This document shows, piece by piece, positions 52,997-64,000 of a stretch of DNA of 64,000 bases. This DNA comes from Hirsutella rhossiliensis (lineage: Eukaryota > Ascomycota > Sordariomycetes > Hypocreales > Ophiocordycipitaceae). Location of the stretch: contig NW_025408667.1 in the NCBI RefSeq assembly GCF_020360975.1, positions 6,138,001 through 6,202,000 of the forward strand, in the 5' to 3' direction. The notes below the pieces were generated by a model, which worked only from the letters and a program-made list of their open reading frames with translations, made no database searches and had not been told where the DNA came from. Every line of letters begins with the position of its first letter. Positions within the stretch are counted from its first letter, which is position 1. Made by a program: the position numbers and the translations under genes.

Positions 52997-55299
52997 CTAG
53001 AGCTCGCTGATAGCATCATCGTAGGCAGCTACGAGGGGCTTGTAAAGTTGGTCTGAATCTCCTATAGGGGTTCCAAAGTTAAGCCTCGCTGTGTCTCCAA
53101 ACATTATCGACCTGATCCTCAGACAGAGAGGCTTCACAATATCAAGCCGCTCTGGAAACTCGCCCATAATCCTTTCGAGACTATTCACAGTCATGTGGCC
53201 CTCTTTGGCATCGGCAATGTCACTGAAGCTCCCAATCTCCCATTTACGAAGAAGACTTTTCCTCGGCGGCTCCTCTTCGCCGCCGAACCTGTTCATCCAT
53301 GAGTCGCGCGCACATATCCAGAGGAGAACGTAGAAGAAGGACTCAAGGTCGTGACGGTAGGTATGGTCAACCTTCCGCAACACCTCGATCGCCATGAACT
53401 GCATCGTGCCGGTCTGGTGCCGTGCTCCGCTCGGCCCGCTGTCTCTGACTTTAGCTAGATCGAGGTCGATTAACATGCCCTTGAAGCCGTCAGCTGTCTT
53501 CGAACCCGTAATGATAATGTTGTTCGAGGAGATATCTCGGTGCAGGATGTTGCCATCGATGTAGAGAGACTGGTGTGCCCTGATGGCGTCTCGGAGCGAC
53601 TCCAGCAGTTCCCTGATCGACTTGAAGTCGCTGATGACACGGCCGGCCGGTGAGACGACGAGACAAGAATAGATCCTGTTCTCAAATGGATCCTCGCTCG
53701 TGGAAGTATACAAGCTTGGTTTGGACTTGCCGATCGACAGCTGCTCCTTAAACTCCTTAGCCAGCTTCGGTTTTTGGCTTTTGGACGGCGGCCTCTTGGA
53801 TCCAGACGTGTTGTCAGACGTGTTGTCAGAGGACGATTTGCGCTTGCGACTTGCTGTGCTCGTGCTTCCTACGGCCGATGGTAGATCTCTGAAGTGGACA
53901 TCATCATCCCGAAACCGGTGAGATTTTGGAAACTCCAGTCCCTTCCGCATGTCTGCAATGGTGGTGATTTGACGGTGCGCCACCACTCTCGCCACCCCCT
54001 TGACGCCCTTCACTCCTGCCAGCTTGAGATGGTCCACCTCTGGTTTCCGCTTATCCGATGCCCAGGAGAACTTAGCAACATGGCCGTTTCGGGTCCGGTA
54101 GCAAGTAGTCCCGCGACACACGATCGCACGCTGCCTGACTATCAGCTCCTCCAGCCTGATTCTTGTTTCGTTGCCGCTTGCGTCCTCCAGGATGGCATAG
54201 CGATGGCCCTCTTCTCGGTCGATGAACGCGTCCAGGCCCATAGCATCGTCACTCATCGTAGCATATCCAACAAGAGCCTGCGCAAACTTGTCCGGCTCGT
54301 CGTGAATATCAAATGAGCCTGAGCTATACAGCCCGGACCGATCGAAGACCCAGAGCTCCATCTTGGAAGAGCAGAGGGAGAAAGCGTGGACAAATCGGCG
54401 TGTCGGCTGGTCGGCGAAGACACCTCGTACATACCGCGCAAGTTGGAGGATATCCGCTTTGAACCTGCTTGTATCGTATGACTTCTTTTGTTCTCCAACG
54501 ACAAGGACATCCTTGTAGGTAAAGGTGCTGTTGGTTTCCCTGTCTGTTGTCTGAAAGAAGAGATCCATCTGGCCTTTCCGTTCCTTGAATTGGTTGGCGG
54601 TTCGGGTGGTGTATAACGTGTGGGGTGCATCAGTCAAGAAGCGTTCTTCAAGCGCACAGAGCCATGTCCAGACCTGTTTTTCATCGGGAGTGGACGGAAG
54701 TTCGTCCATTTCTTTCCGTCGTGCGCCACCATCATCCTCTTCAGCATCTCTTTCTGTTCTTTGCGCCAGCTCTTGGAGTCGAAGAACTTGTCGCAGAATC
54801 CCCCCACATTGCGAAAGGTGCAGTCTTTTATCTCGAAGAAGAGCTCCCCTTCGACAATGTCGCGCGTTTCGCTATCGGCAAGTCGACTCGAGCTGGTCTT
54901 GACGGGTGTTCCCTTGTAGGTTGGGGCGATGCTGGACGGAGGGGGAGTAAGGGTGCTAAGGGTGTCGATGAGACTGAAGACGGCATCCCAAATGTCGACA
55001 TCAGGAGCATTGTCGACGACAAAGCAAACGAGGGAGCGGAATTGGTCGAGCTTCACACTACCTCCTCGAACGAGTCGTTGTATGGAGAAGAGCTTCACCG
55101 CCACATCGCCGCTTCCATCTGGAACAGGGAGGTTAAACGCCGCCGTGGAACCCACCAAAGCTGATAGAAGATTAGCGATCTCATCCCGCCATGCTTGGTC
55201 AGTTTCGTCGCAACCGCGTAGCTTGACCCGGGAGCGATCTAACGTATCATTGAGCGGATTCTTTAAGATGATGCTGATCTGTTGCTTTGAAAGGGTCAT
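52997..55299 (-). pseudogene. FunK1-type fungal protein kinase with one frameshift
   Basis: ATG 55299 (MTLSKQQISIILKNPL). The N-terminal part (55299-54680) has ELFFEIKDCTFRNVGGFCDKFF and HDGKKWTNFRPLP, then shifts frame near 54675 into DEKQVWTWLCALEERFL. The long remaining frame runs to 52997. Kinase core: the Lys-containing strand is not clear; HRDISSNNIII (about 53560) is the catalytic loop with Asp and Asn; LIDLDLAK is the metal-binding segment with DLD instead of DFG, as usual in FunK1 proteins; then GTMQFMAIEVL. A Ser/Lys-rich insert (about 53900-53750, KRPPSKSQKPK) precedes the lower lobe. FunK1 kinases are a fungus-specific expanded group of unclear substrate, often near mobile DNA. 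A one-base error in sequence would restore a gene of about 767 aa. Confidence 0.85.
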
Positions 55300-55639
55300 T
55301 CTGGGTTTGGACAGTGAGCATGGGCTGATTGATTGTTGGTGGAGGAAAAACGAGAAACCGAGGGAGAGGTAACCAAATTAACTGGAATAAAACGACGCGA
55401 CTGGTCACGTGCGCGTCGCGGGGCTTCCCTGAAACCGTGTACCTCCACTAACCTGCTGGGCGTCATGGTACCCCGTACCCACACCAAGGCTTCAGTTCTG
55501 GAAGTATCACTCGACTCTTAGAAGCTTGACCGTACGGTCGCGGAAAGTTGAGGTGTAAGTAGTTTTCACCTCAGAGCATCGTCGTACCGTTCCTGCCCAT
55601 CAATCGTGATATCCCATCTTTTTGAGGCAATTACGCATC
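55300..55639. other. Kinase upstream region; no gene seen
   Basis: No open frame with support. Presumed promoter region of the FunK1 gene. Confidence 0.35.
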
Positions 55640-55830
55640 GGCCGCAATCCCGTCGCAGATGCCCAGCTGGACATGGTCGTATCGAGGACAGTCCAAGTAT
55701 CGGGGATGACGATAATATATAGTTTCGCTTGAACCATGGGGCATAAATCGTGATCTAGTGATTCAGCAAGCCGGTGATTTGGCCTGTACGGGTGAAGAGA
55801 GGTCGGCACTATTCCCAGCAAAAGAGGGCC
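55640..55830 (-). pseudogene. Relic of the Helitron companion gene
   Basis: About 150 bp align at DNA level with the companion core of unit 2 (14745-14915). Matching plus-strand pieces are AAGTATCGGGGATGACGAT and AAGCCGGTGATTTGGCCTGT. Translated minus-strand fragments in different frames resemble GQITGLLNH (against GKIAGLLDH) and IIVIPDTWTVLDTTM (against IFIVVPDTWTFLDRAM). Several differences are C-to-T or G-to-A. No Rep/helicase remains nearby in the expected orientation, so this is an isolated decayed copy. Confidence 0.7.
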
Positions 55831-56486
55831 AAAGATGCGTTCCAATGTAAGTATAGCTTGCATCTCAGCTATCCAATGTTCAATCCCCAGACCGACTGAG
55901 TAGCTTATGGCACTGCCAGGTGGTCAGACAACTGGCCGTCCACCCTACATCATGGCCAAGCTTGCGTTGTTCCATAACAAAGCATGTCGCAGGACAGGGC
56001 CAAACGTCAACAATGGCTCGCTTCGAGGCTTACCCGTGCAATAGATATGTACAGTACAGTTCTGGAAATTCACAGCGTTCGGAAATTGATACTAACGCAA
56101 CGAAAATTTTGAAGTCCATTCCGGGCCATTCTCGGCTGATGGTCCTCTGCCAGCACCTTGCTAATCTCAGTTCAGACATACTTGTCTACAGCTTGCTAAA
56201 TCGCCTAGGTTGGCCATCGTGATAGACGGCGCATGGAAAGAGCGTCTCAAAATCAACAATGGCTCGTCGCAATACTTAGCTTGTAATGTTATCAACATCG
56301 TGTATTTACAGTATTTTGCCAGGTAAACATTGGTTTCATGGCCGCTAAACGCGATTGTCGGCTGGTTTATGACCATCGGCTCGCTCAGTCTGAAGCAGCA
56401 AGGCGCGAGTACTTAAACACGATCACACGCCCAACTTAATGGTGATCAGTTCGCCGCATTGATCTACTGATACTACAATGGCCAAC
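55831..56486. other. No recognised gene
   Basis: Intergenic, relatively AT-rich; ends at the putative left terminus of the hAT element. Confidence 0.4.
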
Positions 56487-56969
56487 TAGGGGTGATAGAC
56501 GAAGGTGAAGATTTTGAAGATTTTGAATGAAGGATGAATCAAATGAATTGAATTTTTTGGATCTTGATTCAAAATCTTCAAGCTCCAATTTTCGCGATTC
56601 AAGTTGGGTTTGGGCCAATTCAGGCCATTCATGAATGGTTTGAAGGGATCCCCCTAAACGAAGTGAATTTGGTGTGTACCTGAGCGATTGCAAAGATGCC
56701 TCAAAAACGCCAATAAGTAGTATATAGTTTTAAGTTATAGCCTTCTAAGAAGTCGATAATCCCGAATACTACAAAAATTAACTTACATAAATACTGATCC
56801 GCCTGTCCTAGGCAAATCGACTGAAAATAAGCACTTTCAAAGCTCTGCCGAATCCTCAAAATACGTCGGTACAACGCGTTCGAATCCGCCACTGTACACG
56901 GCTACACTCTTAGAGCCCCAATCCTCCGAAGCCTCCATTGTATCTAGACAGGGGGTTGATATCGCAGAC

Positions 56970-59546
56970 TTATCGGCTTGGGATGCAGGAGGTTTGGGGT
57001 AGGGGTTCAGTGGGAGCCTCGGTGGGAGGAAGAGGTTGAGGAGGATTCTCGCCTGAACACAGATTAGCATATACCTACATATATAATGAGGGTATATCCA
57101 TACATACCATCTTCCAGCTTGCCCGGAATGTGGTCTGGTCTCCAAATAATACTATTGGCAAAGGGCAGGATGTCATACTCCATGGCCGCCTTGATCAACG
57201 CCTGATCGATCTTATCTTCCTGAGTATAAGCACTCCGTAAAAGTGTTAGTACTCGCACCGTATCTGCCTTCAAGGCGTGACGGCGGATACCGAATTCGTC
57301 TCTACAACCGCTGAAGAGGCGTTCCACGTCAACTTCAGAGCCAGAGACAGAGAGAAGATCACGCGCCGCCGCAGCCAAAAGTGGCCACTCGACCTTGTGT
57401 TCTTTCCACCACTTCAGTAGGAAGTCTGGAGACTTTGCAATAGACTCGTCGAACTCTATTCGAGGAGCTGCAAGCCACCGTTCAAGCTCCGAAATAGGGA
57501 TCGCCGCGCCCGTCTCCGCCTCCCTCGCCTTCTTCATTTGGATGGCTCTCCATTGCGCAATGGAGACTCCTTGAGACGCTCAGCTGGCCTGGATTGGCTC
57601 ATAGTTGAGTTTGTGGCATTCAATGCTGCTAGCTCCGGCCACTCCGTTTTGAAATACTTCTTGACTTTAGCCATAATCTCAGAGTATTGATCCGGTATCA
57701 TCATTTCCAATTGGTGAGTTTTATAACGCGGATCCAGGATGTGAGCTGCGAATAGCATCATTTGATCGTCAAGCTTCTTCATATAAGTAACGTGTTTTGC
57801 TTTGCCCTTCGAGAAGGCGTCTCGAATGGACATATCAAGGTCTGTAAAGTCGCCAACTCCTTCGACTACATCATCAGGAGAGCTTCCAAATCCCAATAGA
57901 TATCGAGACTTTGTGAGATCGGCGGCATAACTTCGGAGACTTTCAGAGTGTGGTCTTTAAACGGCTTCAGAACCTTCCACAGTTGATAGAGAGCGACAAT
58001 CTCTTCTGATAAGGGCAGGAGGCACTTGACTTGCGGGTGAGTATCAACGAACTCAGTATACTCTGCCTCAAGCTCGAGGAATTGGTCAATCATGTCGTAG
58101 GCCGAATTCCAGCGAGTGTCGACATCGTAGGTTGGCTTCCGGTAGTGCGTGCGCGGCATGCTTTTGAAGTCTTGCTCCCTAGACCCGGATCTCAACATCC
58201 AGAGATTGAGGAGGCGGATTTTGGCAATCCCACTTCGACTAGAGTCTCCCGGAATGGTGTAGTTGTTGCTTTTATTCTCTTCGTCCCACTTGTCAAACAT
58301 CTTCTTGGCTTCCTTCGCTGTGCCTGCTTTGAGATCTTGCAAGACGCCCTCACAAATGAGCGAGGTAATATGAGCTAGACAGCGGATCCAACTCTTCCTG
58401 CCGTGAAAGCGCATGCGGGGCTCCTATTGGGCTCACCTTGTCGTCGAATTTGGTCTTGAGAGAATCGTACAAAGACTGACAGAGCGTGCCGTTATTGCCG
58501 GCGTTGTCTCCCGTAATGGCGAGAAGCTTAGGCTTGAGCCTGAGCTCCTCAAGCGTCCTCTCAACTATCTCAGCTAATTGTTTGCCAGTGTGAGATCTTT
58601 TGAGCTCAATAAACTCAATAACTTCCTCTCTCCTCAAACTCCGGTGTAATCCAGTGCGCAATAATGGCGAAAATGGGCACCCGATTCGGTGCTGTCCAGA
58701 TATCAAGGGTGAACGAGATGGTGGCACAATTGTACTCAAGCTCAATCTTCAGCTTCTCCTGCGTTCGACAAAGTCTGTATATATATGATTGCGTAACGTT
58801 ATACGACTCCTGTACACACATGTTGTGTTGTGAGCCAAGAACATCTCTTGAAAAGCAGGAGTCTCGACAACAGAGAAGGGTTGTCGGTGTTTACAAACCA
58901 CCGGCGGATAGACTCCTTTGCCGTGAGTCTTGCTCTCTGCCTAGGTCGACCGCTCCATGCGTCTGCCTCTGTATAATCTCCTCCACCAATGGCGCGGCCG
59001 TATCCATTAATTCGAGCGTGGTGAGATTCCTTCGTAATACCGTGGATTTTTAAATGGTCTCCCATGCCAGAGGTAACCCCTCGGCGGTTCGATTCGAGGA
59101 CCTGGAATCTCTTCCGAAGAGTATTGGGATTTTGAAGGCACTCTATACAAGTCCACCGGAACTCTTGGAAGATCTTCGGCCCATCCTTATCCTCTGAGTA
59201 AAAGCTTCTGTCTATAGCTTCCTCTGCATATACCAATAGACGTGGCTGTTCTTGTCTCTCTTCTTGCGAACATGCTTTTGTTTGTTGTCGGCCCACTTCT
59301 TGATAAGTCCGGCTTTCTCTGCGAGCGTCATATGACTACTGTTCAATGGCGGCTCTGGTGTATCCGCGTCGGGCATGTCATCATCTGACTCACAGTCAGG
59401 ATGACCCGGGGGCGCGCAGACAATTGTATCTTCGCCAGTTGGAAGAGGAGAGGAAGGAGCCGGAGTTGCGCTAGAATCAGCGCGCGCGCGCGGGATTCGA
59501 GGTTGAATTGAGGACGTTCGATGCGGGCATAATTCTGCGTTGGCAA
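56970..59546 (-). pseudogene. hAT-family transposase, multiple frameshifts
   Basis: BED-like finger region: WTCIECLQNPNTLRKRF then GMGDHLKIHGITKESH (59160-59030). Catalytic parts: TLDIWTAPNRVPIFAIIAHW (about 58720-58660) with the first Asp; LLAITGDNAGNN (about 58530-58490) with the second; DTRWNSAYDMI (about 58120). The C-terminal dimerisation region has WWKEHKVEWPLLAAAARDLL then SVSGSEVDVERLFSG (57415-57310), containing the final Glu. A 55-bp intron (57107-57053, GTATGT..TTCAG) leads to a Pro-rich end PPQPLPPTEAPTEP and stop at 56972-56970. Frame breaks occur near 58860, 58640, 58410, 57880 and 57540. The N-terminal start is uncertain; a reading through MPDADTPEPPLNSS (about 59370) is likely. 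Confidence 0.88.
57053..57107 (-). other. Last intron of the hAT transposase
   Basis: GTATGT donor, GCTAAT branch-like site, TTCAG acceptor, 55 bp; it joins KLED to ENPPQPLPP. Confidence 0.65.
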
Positions 59547-59649
59547 TTTACGCCGGGTCCTTGGAGCAAAGAAATTCGCTGCGGCAGATGTTTTTGTTTC
59601 AGCAGGGCCATACTACGTATCATGTTATAATTAGCTATCCACTCGTAAG

Positions 59650-61090
59650 GTAATTAAATAAGGAGGGTAGATTGAGAGTAATGAAGTTTTACCTGATCTT
59701 GGCTGAAAGGCTCGAGAATGGACGCGACACAGGTAGTCGGAACGACACCAAATAAACCACAATAAAGTGTCAAGGAGTCGGGGTTGAACGGGTAGGATAG
59801 GTCGTCGGTCAGGGCGTTGATTCGGGGGCTGATCCGAAGCCGCTGTCGGAATATCGAAGCAGGAATTAGGCGAGGTCGTGGTAAAATAATGTCGTGGCAG
59901 TTGTCGCGAAGACCGTTGCGCCACGCAGGCAAAGGTGGATGGGCTGACGACCCTGTCTTTCCGACAGCAGTAGAATTAACAGGTGGTCAACTGAGCGGAA
60001 ATAACGCGTCTGAACGCGGCTAGTTGGCACAATATATCCTTATCATGCAGATTTTTCGGGTACTTCCTGATCGGCTAATTTGTATGGACAAACAAGTAGC
60101 AGTCATATTGGGCTCGAGGAGTAGATAAGTCCCTAACAGCCTCCAAATCGCGAGCTGACTCGATTCGTGTCACTTCCAATTGTTCGCGCAGTATTGAGAT
60201 GTTGAGGATCTGAACGCGTTTTCGAATCAGCTTGCTGGGGCTGTACAGCGGTATAATTATTATATTATATATCCAGAATATGGGTTGCCGAGCTTAATAT
60301 GTGCTTGAAATGTAGTATTCCAACCAAAAAATGGGCTATCCATTGATTGCCTTCAAGATGATGTGGCATTTCTTGAGCAAATGTTAACGACATGTAACTA
60401 TCGAGGGTTATATCATCCGAACGAGAAAATCCAGAACATTCGAGCGGCACTACATTTAAATCATGTGCATTATAAAATGGCACTGTTCATGAGCTTCATG
60501 GTGTTTTTTAATACTCCGTATAGGGTGGCAAGATTGCTGAAACGGTGGCGTATCAGGCACTGTTAGGTCGTTATACCACAATATATGGACGCCCTAACTG
60601 CCGTCCTTCGCCTCGATTTCCCAGCGACGCCCCGCCAGACGCGGGCGGCGCGGGACTAGGATTTTGCCAGTGGAGTGTGGACGGTGGAATCCAACTGAAA
60701 CACGCACAACAGACTTTTAAATACGCAGAGCGTCATCACAAGCGCGGCCGAACTCGAAGTTACCGTGTCCGCGCGGGCAAACCCTAATGATGGGGTCAAA
60801 GCAGCTTGTTTATTGATGTGTATGTGAGCCTGCCGAGGAAGAACAGGAAGAGGCCCTTGGTGGGTGGCTTCGGTATTGACCCTTTCCTCCTGTATGTCCC
60901 TTGGCCGCGAAGCGGGGTGATAATTTTTTTTCGCCTTACGTTTCGACCATATCGCCATTCATTCACAATTTTTATGAATGAATTGAATGAAGACTCCTGA
61001 TTTTTGATTCGTCGAATTTGAAGACCTTACCCGATTCGGCTTCATTCAATTCAAGGGTCCCGAGGCCGATTCGACTTCAAAATCTTCAAA
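59650..61090. other. 5' region of the hAT element; no firm gene
   Basis: An open minus-strand frame at 59932-59700 (ends FSQDQ then GTAAAA) could be an upstream exon, but I do not recognise it. The right end is rich in GAATTGAATGA-like motifs near 60975-61075. Confidence 0.35.
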
Positions 61091-61101
61091 TATCAGCCCT
61101 A

Positions 61102-64000
61102 CTCTTCTTCCTGTCTTCCTTTCACTTCTCCTGTCTCCCTTTCACTTCTCCTGTCTCCTATCTCCTATCGCCAACTCTCTCCTGTCGCCAACTTTCTCCT
61201 GTCGCCAATTTCGTTCCGAAAGGCGTCTTTGCGCGAGCCGCGGCTGGCGAGCCTTCCACCCGTTGCGCAACCCGTGCGGGGTTGCCTTACCCGTTTCTCC
61301 TCGAGTTTCGCCCCCGGCTTTTCCCGCCTTCTGATTGGCTAGCATTTTTCTCGCTTTTCATTTTCATTCGCTGGTGTGCCTGATTCGTCGGTGTTCCCGC
61401 TTTTAATTCGTTGATTAATCATTAATAGTACGTGCCTCTATTGGTCGCCTCCCCTCCTCATTCTTTTTGGCCCTCTTTGCCCTCTCCCCCATGCTGCCCT
61501 TCTTCCCATTTCCCTTTCCCGTCCGTTTGGTTGTCACTTAAAGGGCCCTCCTTATATGGATAATATGGATGCAAGCGCGGACCGCCTACGCTGGCCTGGT
61601 GGCCCCATCTATCGTTAAGCCGGTGGCGTCGCTGCAATAGCTGCTTGCGCAAGCTACCTTCCATGACTAAATATATATATATATGGTGCCTATGCAACTG
61701 TACGCGCCTAACCACCAATATTAAGACGTAACGCCGCGGCAATGGCCAGTCATCCTTATAGCCCATTCGACAGTTCTTTAGGCGAGCCTTCCTACGCTGC
61801 GGGCGGCGCGCGGGCGGCGCGCGGGCGGCGCGGGCGTTACCCGCGGAGCCAGCCAGCCGCCTCCCGCGCCGTCCGCCCGCCCAGCTCCTCCAGCCGGGCC
61901 TGGGCCGCCGTCATCTCCCCGGGGACCCGGTTCCCCACCAGGTCCCGCTCCCGCACCTCCGACACGAGCATGATGCCGTCGAGCGTCGGGCACCGCGACA
62001 GCTGCACGTATAGGCTGTACGGGTCTCACGGCGACGGCACCGCCCGCCCCTCGACCGTCGTCGTCCTCGCCCCCCGCAGCTCCAGCGCCACGCGCTCCAG
62101 CGTCCCGCCCTGCACCTTGTAGTCGGTGCAGGCGAAGGCCGCCGCGCACGGCAGGCCTGCGACTGACGTCGCTTCGCTGCCACGGCCGCTTCCGCTGCGC
62201 GTCGATCTTGACGCTGATGGGCGTCAGCAGGATCGTCCCGGCAGGCATCCCGACGAAGTGGAAGTCCATGGTCGTCTCTGAGGCCAGCACGATGCCCGCC
62301 GGCGGCCGGAAGTGTATCGTTAGCTCCGCCGACACCCGGTGGCCGGGGAAGGCCCGGTCGGGGATGACTTCCACCGCCGTATACCCGGCCCCGTTCACCA
62401 GCTTCAGCCCCTGGTGCGTGTTCTGGTTCACGACGACCGGCATGCCTGGCACGAAGACGAAGACGGCCGGCACCGGCGTCGCGCTGTCGTCGCCGTAGCC
62501 TAGCATTAGCGCCGCCTCCTCCTCCGTCGGCACGCCCTCCTTCCACCTGTGCTCGGACAGGAAGACGCGCGCCGCCGTCCGTCGCTGCGCCCGGAACGCG
62601 AGCGCCGCCTCTAGGTTAAGGTTCCAGCGGTTCCGGTTGAGCGGCGTCACCACCGTCAGGCCCGTCTCCCACGGGATCCGCCTGCCCGGCCGGTAGCACC
62701 TCGAGTTGAGCAGCTCCAGGTCCGACCGGTCCTGCTCGCCCGCCGGATCCGCCCGAGCAGCCGCCGAAGCTCCGGGTCGCCGGCGGCCCGCATCTGCTCG
62801 TCTAGCATGACGACCGTCGTGAACCGCCGCCACAGCGCGTGCGCCTTGTCGTGCTGCCGTCGCTGCTCGGCCGCGAACGCCCCGTCCTCGTCCCACGCCA
62901 CCGCCGCGCTCGGCAGCAGGATCGGCCGCTCCTGCACCGGCCGGAACTGGTGGAAGTCGCCGCAGAAGATCACCACCGGGATGCCGCCGAAGTCTCGCGC
63001 CGACCCCCGCAGCCTGCACAGCTGCTCGTTGGCGGCGTGCAGCGTCCGCGCCCCGAGCATGCTGACCTCGTCGATCACCAGCACCTCCTTCTCCTGCCAG
63101 TCCATCCGCGACCGGCCGTCGACGAAGCGCTCGCCCTGGCCCGGCAGCCGTACGCCGTCTACGTCCCTCGTCGCCCCTCCTGCCCGGCCGCCCTGGCCGA
63201 CCGTAAGGCCGCAGGCCGCAGGCCGAGTGTAGTGTGATGCCGTTGATCCGTGCTGCCGCCGTGCCCGACGTCGCCGTCACCAGCAGCCGGCTCGATAGGT
63301 CCCTCCGGGCGAGCAGCTCGACGAGCGCCTCGATGACGCGCGACTTGCCGGTGCCGCCCTCGCCGCCGATGAATAGGCAGAGCTGGCCGCCGCCATCGCC
63401 GCCTGCCCCGTCGCCCAGCCGCATCCGGTCGAGCTGCCGGCATACGATTAGGAGGGCGACCGACTGCTTCTCGTTAAGCGTTAGCTGCCCCGCTAGCTCC
63501 CTGCCGGCGGCGACGAACGAGCTCGACGGGCCGAGCCGCACGTGCATCCCCGCCGCCGTGCCTGCGTCTACGTCACCGTCGGCCGCCATTACGTCCATGT
63601 CGTCCTCGCCGAAGCCCCCCATCACCCCGCGAAGGGCCGCGCCGCGGTCGGCCCCCATGCCCGCCGTCGCCCCGCCGCCCTGGATGCCCTAGATAGCTCA
63701 CTCCCGCTCCCGCGCCGCGCTCCTCTACTGCGACTTGATGCCCCGCACCTCCTCCTACCGCGACAGTGCCGCCCCCGATAGCGCCGAGCCTAGCAGGTTC
63801 ACCCTCCTGCCTGCCCTTTCGTCCGCCACTACCGTCGCCGCGAGCTCGACCGCCGACCCGAGCGCCGACTGCTGGAACCGGCAGAGCTGCTGCGTCATCG
63901 CGAGCAGCTCCGTCGACTGTGCCGTTACCTGTCCTGCACTGGCGGCGTTCCGTACGACGTCGATGAGCCGCGCCGCGTCGCCCGCGCCGCCGGCACGGTA
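61102..64000 (-). mobile_element. Fourth Helitron copy of the array family, GC-rich, cut by window edge
   Basis: Minus-strand copy. The 3' flank (61836-61102) carries GCCAATCAGAAGGCGG (inverse of 61328-61343), GCAACCCC/GGGTTGC stem sequence near 61265-61290, and the junction palindrome region (61228-61254), with GCCTTTCGGAACGAAAT inverted at about 61209-61225. It continues into the start of a next unit up to 61102, where hAT-like sequence takes over. The same GC-rich junction at units 1 and 2 shows membership of the array family. Confidence 0.8.
61837..64000 (-). pseudogene. Helitron PIF1-like helicase, fourth copy (C-terminal half)
   Basis: Helicase half only; the Rep part lies right of the window. 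From 63550: MHVRLGPSSSFVAAGREL, LTLNEKQSVALLIVCRQLD, Walker A GGEGGTGKSRVIEALVEL (about 63365), HSACGL. After a frame break near 63210: MDWQEKEVLVIDEVSMLGA (Walker B), GDFHQFRPV, MLDEQMRAAGDPE. Another break near 62750 leads into VVTPLNRNRWNLN, GMPVVVNQNTHQGLKLVNGA and HFVGMPAGTILLTP. A break near 62155 precedes ACTDYKVQGGTLERVA. A TGA near 62028 replaces the Cys codon of the PSQCDP block. It ends LVGNRVPGEMTAAQARLEEL to stop 61839-61837. The GC content is far higher than in the array copies, with long CG-rich runs. Inactive as written. Confidence 0.88.

Larger units (their letters stand above)
56487..61101 (-). mobile_element. Decayed hAT-type element (candidate ends)
   Basis: Candidate inverted ends: TAGGGGTGATA at 56487-56497 and its near-inverse TATCAGCCCTA at 61091-61101. 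Both are followed inward by GAAGATTTTGAAG-rich subterminal sequence. No 8-bp target duplication was found (TGGCCAAC on the left, CTCTTCTT on the right), so the borders are tentative or one end was rearranged. It contains a hAT transposase gene on the minus strand. Confidence 0.5.

Noticed and set aside
59654..59932. 93-codon minus-strand frame
   Set aside because: Could be a first hAT exon, but no motif and no alignable copy in the window.
1..64000. tRNA, rRNA or other structured RNA genes
   Set aside because: No cloverleaf or rRNA core sequence recognised on either strand by eye.

Overview
This window looks like an accessory, transposon-dominated segment of a filamentous ascomycete genome. 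The evidence for a fungus is direct: short introns of 45 to 142 bp with GT..AG ends and CTAAC/CTGAC-like branch sites, a PNP/NB-ARC/TPR (NLR-type) gene, a FunK1-type kinase, a Tad-like LINE, a pogo element with CENP-B-type transposase features, a hAT element with a BED-like finger, and several Helitrons. I cannot name the species. Nearly every large gene is a mobile-element gene and nearly all carry single- or double-base frame breaks.

Layout. 1-3.13 kb: 5' half of a diverged Helitron (minus strand, leaving the window on the left). 3.66-35.77 kb: three head-to-tail units of about 10.1, 10.8 and 11.1 kb. Each has the same two-gene plan: a minus-strand companion gene of unknown function (ends in a TPTKRPRL basic motif) and, divergently, a plus-strand Helitron Rep/helicase gene with a long repetitive N-terminus, zinc-finger Cys pairs, the HUH motif (HVH), the YYVTNYATK tyrosine motif and a PIF1-type helicase. 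Units 1 and 2 are close copies that share frame-breaking deletions; unit 3 is more diverged. A 17-bp inverted repeat bounds unit 3, and related motifs lie at the other junctions. 35.9-39.1 kb: two small divergent one-intron genes resembling MADS-box fragments, separated by a palindrome-rich tandem repeat. 40.2-42.2 kb: a pogo element with 81-bp perfect inverted repeats and TA target duplication but broken transposase. 42.3-51.4 kb: an NLR-type gene (phosphorylase domain, NB-ARC, TPR) split by a 5.84-kb Tad-like LINE with a 14-bp target-site duplication. Without the LINE the exons sum to exactly 1,028 codons. 53.0-55.3 kb: FunK1 kinase with one frameshift. 55.6-55.8 kb: a mutated relic of the Helitron companion gene. 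56.5-61.1 kb: a decayed hAT element that ends inside the flank of a fourth, very GC-rich Helitron (minus strand, 61.1-64 kb, leaving the window on the right).

The most interesting points are the conserved divergent companion gene in the Helitron units (an undescribed candidate Helitron accessory protein, possibly an OB-fold protein, by inference only), the tandem-array architecture with inverted-repeat ends, and the LINE-split NLR. Frame breaks are common in the repeats and could partly reflect imperfect assembly polishing.
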